Below are positions 56,553-64,000 of a DNA stretch of 64,000 nt, one piece after another. How positions within the stretch are numbered: position 1 is the stretch's first letter; every line of letters starts with the position of its first letter. The stretch covers positions 185,134,880-185,198,879 of the forward strand of contig CM035420.1 in assembly GCA_020310875.1 (NCBI GenBank), read 5' to 3'. The notes beneath the pieces are model-generated. The model saw only the letters and a list, made by a program, of their open reading frames with translations, had not been told where the DNA came from and made no database searches. The position numbers were made by a program, and so were the translations under genes. Source of the DNA: Ceratopteris richardii (Eukaryota; Streptophyta; Polypodiopsida; Polypodiales; Pteridaceae).

Positions 56553-57430
56553 GTGTACCTAAGTCGTGAAGCCTTAGGGACTTGTGTCGATGAGACTAGA
56601 CCTCAATCGCCCCACAAGTGCATATAGTGATGGATTGATACACGTTTAATTATCAATCCAAGGAACCACAAGAACCAAGTGTATGAAGATATGTGCACAC
56701 ATGATGGTAAGTGAAGTATCTAACTACAATGCATGTGAAAAGCCTCAGCTACCTCTCCAACTCCATAATCCTCTGAAAATGCATACCATGATACCATTTA
56801 CAGTAATAAGCACAAATTTGGACTTTTCTCTGAGCTCTGAACTTTGAATATGCTCAATAGCAGGTTTATTTCGAAGCTCTCGATGAGACAAAACTACTGG
56901 TTGTATTTTCACTTGAATCTGACAAACACACTTCAAGTTATGAACAAAATACTGAATGGAGGCAAGCACCAACACTTGCTCCACAATTCATATTGGCTCA
57001 CACACACAATATAGCGGTTCAAAAGTGATGGGAAGGGGTAGAAAACAATCCTACACACACACTTCAAGTATTTTACACACACAAAAAGATCACAGAGAAG
57101 GAGGAAACTAGTAGGAAAGAAGCAAATTCAAAATTCTTCTTCAATTCTCACAATGGCAAAACATTGTTTACAAGAGTCACAAAGTGACATATGCATGTGC
57201 CTTAAAAATGGTCCTTTCACAAAAGAGACCAGAACTTTGTTGACTAATTCTAATTTCCTACTATTTTACAAGAGTTATGTTACAAGGATTTGGGCTTATG
57301 CATCTAGAGCACTCCTCTAGTGCATCTACATGGCTTCAAGGGAGTTTCATGGGATTTTGAAAAAGAAAAATTATGCTTGTAATTTGAAAATTTTTGGGGC
57401 TCCTCTTCTGTGCCTCTTTTCCCTCCAACA
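56553..57430 (-). repeat. 5' LTR of element H
   Basis: About 878 bp, on the minus strand TGTTGGAGGG...GTACACA. The limits are inferred from the TG...CA ends, the nearby primer site on one side and the switch to gag-pol sequence of E on the other. The 3' LTR is out of the window, so the exact left limit (56553 or 56555) is uncertain. It does not share the A/B/C/F LTR core. Confidence 0.75.
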
Positions 57431-58200
57431 TCCACAAATGAGTGTCTTTATGCATCGAGGATGGATCAAGTGAACTTTCAGAATGCACAGAGATTGAGTC
57501 TCCTTATGCTTTTTGGATAGGATTCCATTGTATGGGTGGTACATCTCTAAAGTTATAATCCTTTCAATTGACCTTGGTTGTGACCCCTAAGTGCTGCAAG
57601 TACAAGGATTTGGTCCCCCAATCCTGTACTATTTGTAGTTATCGTAGGAAGGGTCTTCCTAGAATCATCTCATAGACATTATTTTTTCCAAAGTCACATA
57701 TAGAAAAGGTGTGCTCAAACTCTACACAAGTGGTTAGAGTTATCCCTTCTAGAAATCCTAGAGGTCTTTCAATATGGCCATCTGCCATTTGAAGCTTCAT
57801 TCTAGTTGGCCTTAATGCGGGTTTGCCCCATTACTTCCACAAGGAGGTGGTCGCAATCGCAACACCAACACTTGAATCTAAGATAGTTTTGGTTGTGTAA
57901 CCTTGGTAGGTGATTGGAAGATAAGTATTAGCTTCTTCACCTTCACTTATGTCCCCTATTTTGCTAGAGGTATCTCTAGTACTTTTTGTTTGGAGCCTGC
58001 TTTTGGCATATTGGAATCAAGTTCTGGAACTTGATCCGCCACACGTTTCCATAGCTCGGGTTTTACTTTGAGAAGCTCTTCCAAGGTGAGATGACATTGA
58101 ACCTTAGTGTTCTTCACAACTTCAGTGTTTCTTGGAACCACTAAGTCTTCGTTTCTTACCAATATGGTGGGAGCTTTGATCTCAAGAGATTAAGATTCCC
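57431..58200 (-). pseudogene. Element E: PR1 and following linker
   Basis: Minus-strand remnants of a gypsy element into which H is inserted. Frame 57956-58162 has MVRNEDLVVPRNTEVVKNTK and LTLEELLKVKPELWKRVADQ. PR1 near 57650-57960 reads TILDSSVGVAIATT (Gly of DSG changed to Ser), RMKLQMADGHIERPLG and MILGRPFLR with a stop after it, and then VQDWGTKSLYLQHLG. Closely related to B and C in sequence but heavily mutated. Confidence 0.83.
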
Positions 58201-59651
58201 ATGGGCTTGTGAATTGTGGCAACTCTTGTAAATAATTAAATTCAAACTCTAATCCTTCATCTTCTTGTTGCTCTACTTGGTCACCATAAATAGATGGAAT
58301 GTCTTGGGGAAATTGATCATGAAGGTCATCAATTTCAGGAATAGGAGGGGGATTATCCTTCTCCTTGGCCGATTTCTCTTCTTGTATTTCTCACAAGAAT
58401 TCTTGAGAGTACTGTTGAATTGAAAGAGGTGTTCCATCATCTATGGAATCAGGAACGTAAGCTTTCATTGGTGGTGAGCTTTCTCATTCAATATTTGGTT
58501 GAGCCTCTAGGGGGTAAAGAAACTTGTGGTTTGTTTACAAACTGCTCTAATCTTTCTAGTAAGCCTTGGAAATGCAAATTCGGTTTGATAGAGTTTGTTT
58601 GATTCAACGATTGATTGGTCTCGAGCATAGCTTGAGCTAGCTCTACCATTTTCATGCACATTTTTGTTCATTCAATCTCTAAATCTGCTCTAGGCTAGCT
58701 CTTGTCTAGGTCTGTAGTTGTTGGCCCTTCTTGAAGTCAAGCCTGCTAGGCCTTGAACATCATGTCTAAGCCTTTTGGGTTGGAAATGCAAGAACAAACC
58801 CTGGTTGCGGTCTATTTACAATGGGTGGTGGGGGGGATGAGGTGGTGTGGATGGAGTTTTGGCATGCGAGGAGGTTTGAGATGCAATGTCTTCTATTTTT
58901 GTTTTTGCATCCTTCAAGCTTTCTTTGAGTTCAGATAACCTTTTATTCCACTTATGATTGGCCTTCTCCCTGGTATCTTTCCATGTTCTTGTTTTCCTTT
59001 TACTAGGCTCTCCTGATTCACTCGACTCTGATTGTTCAGTGGTTTTAGCCTATTACAAGGCTTGTGTTGTGGTGACTATCTGTATAGGTGCCACATTATT
59101 GCTATTGGAACTCGAATCCACCACTAAGCCTACCACATTAATGTGTGTAACATTAGGTGCACTAGAGGGGTTCCTTGGACAATCTCTCGGGAGATGTTCT
59201 TTGCCCCACTCAGGACAAAAGCCTTGTATTGTGATGTTTTGTCCTTGTCCTAAAGTCGGTGAGTGGGGACATTCATGAATGAAATGGTCGCCCTGGCATC
59301 TAAAACATGGTCCTCTAGGGGTTTATGGTCTTACTTGTCTTGATTGGGGCCTGGTGTTAGGATTCTTGTACATGACATCGGAGTATTCTAGCTCCCAATT
59401 TTGTTCCATAAGTGGTGTCTCGTATTGATAGGAAAAAGCCTCACTATGCTTTGGTGACTGTGTAATAAGCTTGTGGACTATATTCATGGGAGTAGTCTAA
59501 ACTATGAGCATGAGAGTCATTTTCTAAGACCAAAGGGGTTAGTGGCACCAAAGCTCTATTATAGTTTTCCTCTACCACTGTATACTTAACTTGAATCACA
59601 TTGGCACGAGCTTGTGGTTGTTTTCTTAGGACTGGTTGTGGCGTATATGGT
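58201..59651 (-). pseudogene. Element E: gag C-terminal region with zinc knuckles
   Basis: Minus-strand gag remnants in several frames, all with stops. CFRCQGDHF-like and CPEWGKEHLPRDC-like knuckles near 59160-59310 correspond to knuckles 3 and 4 of B and C. The second has Trp in place of the second Cys. EPSWEPDY-like and NVIQVKYTVVE-like residues near 59380 and 59590 are also recognisable. The element continues beyond F and out of the window. Confidence 0.72.
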
Positions 59652-60277
59652 TGTACTCTAGCACAATGGCAAGTACCAACGTGAGGAGGTTCACCTCATA
59701 AATGTCAATCCGTGGAGACATGAGGACTAGTATGAAGACTATGAGCAAGCGATGACACAAGTGTGTGAGTGAAAGCACACAAGTATGCACACACATACAC
59801 ACACACGCGCACAAGGTAAAAGCAACGAGTGGAACAATGGAAGATCTTCGATTACAAAAGAACTCTATTACAAAGCTCAAATATACAACAAGATAACCTC
59901 AAAAATGAGCTCTCGAGCCCTTTTTATAGCTTTTTGAGTGGTTTTAGCCTGTCCAGACCTAGTGTTCGGCCTAGTTAAAAATTAGGTTCTAGGGCTTATT
60001 TGGGGGCTCAAATGGAGTCTAAAAATTATGAAAATTGGTAGGATGATAGTTCTAATAATCCTCAAGCTTCAGGACTCCTCGGCTTGAAAAAAATGGAGTT
60101 GCAAAAATGAAAATGGTATTTACAATGGTTTTTAGTTATAAAAATCACTATTTTTATAGGGATTTCTTCTGAAAATTTGACAGGTGCTTCTTGGAGCTCC
60201 CTACTTGCTCCTTATTCTTGTGTTGTCCACTTCCTTGATGTGCTTCCACGCTTTGTCCTTGATCTTGAGCTTCAACA
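59652..60277 (-). repeat. 3' LTR of element F
   Basis: 626 bp on the minus strand, TGTTGAAGCTCAAG...TAGAGTACA. TATA on the minus strand at 59921-59928, then ggctcgagagctc, a variant of the inverted repeat of A, B and C. CA/GT tract near 59790-59815. The 5 bases before it in E are atggt. Confidence 0.85.
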
Positions 60278-60290
60278 CTCCCCCCCTCTT
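60278..60290 (-). other. Polypurine tract of F
   Basis: Minus strand aagagggggggag directly upstream of the 3' LTR. Confidence 0.85.
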
Positions 60291-60407
60291 GAGTGTGTGG
60301 TCCCTGACATACCCTTGTTGTAGTGGTTGTTCCATGTAGTACGTTGAGAGGTAGTGTCCTTCATGTATCAACAAGAGCGGCCCATATTCCCAATGTAGCC
60401 TAGTCAA
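60291..60407 (-). pseudogene. ORF-E of F, C-terminal remnant
   Basis: Minus frame with YYMEQPLQQGYVRDHTLKRGG, comparable to YYIQRPTQQGSIRDDRRERGG at the same place in B (21 and 21 residues, shown here only as short motifs YYxQ, QQG.(V/I)RD and RGG). The frame crosses the purine tract into the LTR. Upstream similarity is lost. Confidence 0.5.
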
Positions 60408-61232
60408 TAGTCAGGTTCTTCAATTTTCCACTACTAGCCTATTCGAGAGTTGTGCCCAATGTATGTACTTCTTTCTGGATTTGACCTGGATGGTATAATT
60501 CTTGGCTTTCAAAGGTTGTTAGTTGCTCAAAAGAGGTTGTCGATGTTGACCTTGAGCATCTATCTACTGTGAATTGCTTCCTGGGTACTGATGTTGTACC
60601 GTGGATGTCCTTGAATCTTTTAAACATGAGTTTCATAGTGTGCGGCCAAGTACTTGTGACCCATAATGATTGATGGTTAAGTGCATTAGTGCATGGGTTG
60701 GAAAAAATAGGTGTCTTGTGCATGACCTTGTAATGTAGCCCTATGCATGCATACTTGGGAAATGCATTAGAAGAATCATGGTGCAAGAAGTTGGGTCTTG
60801 AGCTCAGTGCTCAAGGGTATGCCGACAAAGAGGTTTCCTAATCAATCATGGTTATAGCGTCGTTGAAGCATACAATTCTTACCATGGTGAAAGGTCCGTC
60901 GATCTTCATCTCTTCATGTTGTACTTCCATCATGGTGACTGACCATTGGCTTGTCTTTCTTGTCAATGGATGTCCGTTCTGATGGTTCACTTTATGAGAT
61001 TCTTCAAGCGCACAGTCTTGTCTCTATTTTTTTCTTTTTTTCTTTTTTTTTCGTGCTCGCAATGGCATAGAAAAAGAAAAAAGAGGTTAGTATCAATAAA
61101 ATATTTTACATATTGCAAGTGTGTCTCATGTGCCTAGGATTTCTCAATGGTGTCTATGCATGGCCGTGTAATGTGGCCCTATGTTGATGCATACTTTCGA
61201 AGTGCATGACCTCAATGGAGCAAAAGACAAGG
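60408..61232 (-). other. Region of F with unrecognised content
   Basis: Expected site of ORF-E. A minus frame 60439-60786 (TMKLMFKRFKDIHGTT) is only faintly like B. A T-rich run lies at 61021-61052. A roughly 50-base segment at 60708-60757 recurs in diverged form at 61150-61200 (gtgtct.tgcatg..c.tgtaatgt). No convincing gene. Confidence 0.4.
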
Positions 61233-62093
61233 TTATGCCAAAGGCACATGGTTGTTGCACGTCGAGGCTTTCAATGTTCTTGCAGATATTGATGCAGCCC
61301 TTGTTGGAGGTATCCATTGGATGTCAAAAGGACAACTGATTTTAGGGACCCATTTCAAAACAGTGTTGGGATGCGTACAAGTCCTTGTTGACTTCTTCAT
61401 CTTTGGTTGGTTGCTTAAATTTTGTATCCAAAGTGGTTCGTTCTTTGGTGCTGTGGATGCTATTGGTACCTTAGGCTTCCAAACCCATATCCTTGATGAT
61501 TTTCTTCTTACTTTTGCCGAAGGGTTGAGTTTATCTTCTTTTGGTCTTTGTGCTCTATTCTTACCCTTTTCTCTCCTTGGCTTCTTTGTTGAGACCTTTT
61601 GCATGGTGGGGAGCATAGGCGGTTGTGTATGTAACAGCTTCTTGGGTACCCACATCTGTAATCTCCCTTGTTGAGCTGCAGCTAATTTCTTAGGCACCCA
61701 GATTTATTGGAGATCTTTTGGTTGAGGTGGTCCTAGTTGCTTGTTTCTTTTCTTCACATGATTGGCTTGCCTGAGTGGGAATTGTGTTGGCAAGGCTGGT
61801 GGTTGCTCTCCTTTTCATACCCAGATCTGTTTCATGCCCGAAACTACTCTTCTTGAAATATCTTTGTCTATTTGATATAGCCATTGTCTTGTACTATTTT
61901 GCTTGCCCTTGTGCTTGAGTCGTGGTCTTGGCATTAGTCCTTGCATGAGAGGAGGAGTCCGCTTGTCTTTGAGCCAGTTCTTCCATGATTGAGTTCTTCT
62001 GGAACACAAATCTTTTGACACATACAACATCCTTTTGCTAAGATTAGCCCTAGAAGAACTAAGAGAATGTGTGACATCTGGATTTGTGAGCAT
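61233..62093 (-). pseudogene. WVPK tail of F
   Basis: Basic, low-complexity tail on the minus strand. Frame 61233-61697 has MWVPKKLLH, IWVWKPKVP and KWVPKISCP in a Lys/Arg/Ser/Pro-rich context. Frames 61690-61884 and 61815-62093 continue it upstream with stops. A MKQIWV stretch just precedes a break at 61815. Same position and motif as in A, B and C. Confidence 0.68.
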
Positions 62094-62126
62094 GCAATTC
62101 TCTAATTCTAATGTGATGCATTGTTC

Positions 62127-62465
62127 CTATACCCAAACTTGAAGAGGTTGACTTCTTAAGTTCAAGTTGACTACATGGTCGTAAATCCAATCTTGACCCA
62201 AAACAAGTGGCTCTGTAAGGTCCTCATAGTGACACACTAGCATATTGACTTTCATTGGAACATCTTGAAGGTAGATGGAAAGTTCCACCTCACCCAAACA
62301 AGGGGTTTCTACACCTCCCAATCCTATGAGATAGGCTTCTATGGGCTTGATGTCCAATTGCAGGTCTTGGCAGTATGAAAGTCTAACTGCACTAGTTGTT
62401 GCACCTGAATCAACCAATGCTCTCACAGTCCTTGCACTCTTTCCTTGTCCGACCTCTACAGTCAC
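62127..62465 (-). pseudogene. PR2 of F
   Basis: Open minus frame of 112 residues containing RALVDSGATTSAV (DSG 62403-62411), LIGLGGVETPCLGEV and VLGQDWIYDHV. It matches PR2 of A, B and C and, like them, lies between integrase and WVPK tail. Confidence 0.82.
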
Positions 62466-62645
62466 AAAGGGGCGTCGGTCAATTATTCAAGAAGTATTTA
62501 TGTCCAATTTTTGGCACATGTCCATGTGATATTTTGGGACTTTTGTGTTGACATCTAGGCCTAGTCGCCTTAACTTATTTCACTTATGCGCTCTCTAGCC
62601 TTTGCCTCTGCTTCTTCTCTAACCCTTAACTCTTCTTTTCGCTTC
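62466..62645 (-). pseudogene. Integrase-PR2 junction of F (broken)
   Basis: Lys/Arg/Glu-rich helical linker homologous to AKKRKEEE..IR.EAQAEA of B, with stops and shifts on the minus strand. Confidence 0.6.
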
Positions 62646-63457
62646 TTAGCAGTGTTTGAGTCTCATTAGCATATCGTCTATAAGGGGTTCTTGATATAAC
62701 TTGACTCGACAACCACTGATATAGTTTGGAAAGATATCACCTTCTAAAGTGGCCAATTGAACTGCACCACTAGTGGAAATTCGATTACTGATCATGCGTC
62801 CATATCCTCTTTTTTCCACTTTACGAGCATGTTGCTTTAGTGTATAAACCAGCACTAGATCTCCTTCTTTCAATCCTTTATCCTTTCTATGGGGATCAAA
62901 GTATTCCTTTTGCCATTTCTTGGCAGCATAAATGCCTGTTGCCGCTTGTAGCCTCGTCTCACCTAAGCGTTCTAGATCAAAGATCCTGGAGGACAACTCA
63001 TGTCCATTCCATTCATGCTCTTGTGCTACTTTCAAAGCTGGGATTAGGAAATCTAATGGTAGCACAGCACTTTGTCCAAAAACCATCTGAAATGGGGTGG
63101 CATTGAGTACCATTTTGTAGGCAACTCGATAAGCCCAAACAACATGATGAAGCTGTTTGTCCCAATCAGAGCGTTTATTATTTACGAGTTTTGTCAATAC
63201 GTTACATATGATCTTATTCATGATCTCCGCTTGTCCATTATCTTGTGGATGATAGCAGCTAGACTTCTTATGTATCACCAAGAACTCTTGGAGAAGGTTG
63301 TCAATGACTTCATTCAAGAAGTGTGTACCTGTATCACTAACTAACTCTATTGGTAATCCATATCTGGTGAACACATTCTCAAATAAAAACTTAGTCATTG
63401 TTTGAGCATCATTCTTCGTTGTGGCTTTGACTTCTACCCACTTTGTAAGGTCATCTG
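62646..63457 (-). pseudogene. Integrase of F (C-terminal two thirds)
   Basis: Minus frame 62646-63398 has KFLFENVFTRYGLPIELVSD (second Asp), NGQAEIMNK with the catalytic Glu, ATPFQMVFGQSAVLPLDFL and GETRLQAATGIYAAKK. The frame extends to about 63457, where G interrupts it in WVEVKATT/LTKWVEV sequence. Zinc region and first Asp are beyond G. Confidence 0.86.
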
Positions 63458-64000
63458 TGTTGGTGCATTTTACCCAAGCCTACATGCTTGATATATTTGA
63501 TATCATCCTCATTTGTAAGTCACATGAGTAGTCATGTGAACACCTCTTGTAAAAGAGTTCATTTTATCTCTTGTAAATGGAAAAAGAAAAAAGGAAAAGA
63601 ATGGCTTACCTCATGCATGATGTAAAAGCAAATTCGTGGCTCTAACTACCAAAATCACGAATTTTTGAGCTGAGGGAATATCTCCTAACTTTGGGGATCA
63701 CTTTTAGGTGGAGCCATTCGAATTCGAATTCAAAACTCCCTCGAAGAATAGCTATAAAAGGAGCAAGAAGGAAGAGGCGATTAGCAAGCCTTGTACGTGA
63801 CCACTTCATGTCATTTTGTAGAGATTGAAGAGCTTACTCCATAGCTCTATCATTCTACTCCCATTGTGCAAAGATTCATTGCCAATGTGGTTGTAATCAT
63901 ATGTGAATCTATACATTTATTATCATCTACTTCTCTGTTTTGTTCTCTGCTATACTCACTCAGAGCAGTACCTTCAGAAGGTCATATCTCGAGTTTTACT
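63458..64000 (+). mobile_element. LTR-like sequence G (probable copia LTR, incomplete)
   Basis: F integrase coding stops sharply and an unrelated AT-rich sequence begins TGTTGGTGC. A TATA box (63753-63760) followed by ggagcaagaagga, and gtcatatctcgag near the end, resemble the layout of the copia LTR at 1523. No coding similarity. The candidate target duplication on the left is atctg (63453-63457); the right end is outside the window. Confidence 0.55.
63753..63760 (+). promoter_or_regulatory. TATA box in G
   Basis: TATAAAAG about 295 bases after the inferred LTR start, in the phrase gctataaaaggagcaag. Confidence 0.5.

Larger units (their letters stand above)
59652..63457 (-). mobile_element. 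Gypsy element F, 3' part
   Basis: Minus-strand element inserted in E. The 3' LTR, purine tract, the end of ORF-E, WVPK tail, PR2 and integrase are visible; everything upstream lies beyond the G insertion and the window end. PR2 and the LTR core relate it to A, B and C, but it is more distant. Confidence 0.88.

Noticed and set aside
58958-59278. Plus-strand ORF with a hydrophobic stretch (possible membrane protein)
   Set aside because: It lies opposite the gag remnant of E, whose zinc knuckles can be read on the minus strand; no other support.

Overview
The window looks like plant intergenic DNA built almost entirely of nested LTR retrotransposons. I found no host gene, rRNA or tRNA gene. Plant origin is inferred from the families: Ty1/copia with an initiator-Met-type primer site, and giant Ty3/gypsy elements of the Tat/Athila-like kind primed by tRNA-Asp, with an ILGRPF-type protease and an extra 3' ORF. 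A large-genome vascular plant fits; I cannot name the lineage.

Layout. E (minus; gag and PR1 remnants, 57431-59651) is the oldest layer. H (minus gypsy; 5' LTR 56553-57430, 3' end off the left edge) is inserted in E. H is cut into five pieces (1-1522, 8795-9277, 20627-21003, 35369-39611, 54445-57430) by four later insertions, each with a readable 5-bp target duplication: a copia element (plus, 1523-8794, tgaag), gypsy A (plus, 9278-20626, ctgtt), gypsy B (minus, 21004-35368, ttccc) and gypsy C (plus, 39612-54444, cacac). Right of E's visible part lies gypsy F (minus, 59652-63457), itself entered by an LTR-like sequence G (plus, 63458 to the end).

A, B, C and F are related families. No copy is complete, but comparison gives a shared plan: LTR; tRNA-Asp primer site; long leader with a CAT-rich tract and an array of ATCGCGAT-centred palindromes; gag with up to four zinc knuckles; PR1; RT; RNase H; integrase; a second aspartic-protease-like domain (PR2) after the integrase; a basic tail with repeated WVPK motifs; a possible 3' splice site; a long unrecognised ORF (ORF-E); polypurine tract; LTR. 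PR2, the WVPK tail, ORF-E and the palindromic leader are the least familiar parts and the best candidates for something undescribed.

All copies are decayed by stops, frameshifts and deletions, several with short homology at the joints: A lacks capsid to PR1 and the middle of ORF-E, B lacks the ORF-E N-terminus, and C lacks two zinc knuckles, the ORF-E C-terminus and the first third of its 3' LTR. LTR pairs differ by about 1.3-2.2% by eye, so copia, A, B and C are fairly young, while H and E are much older.
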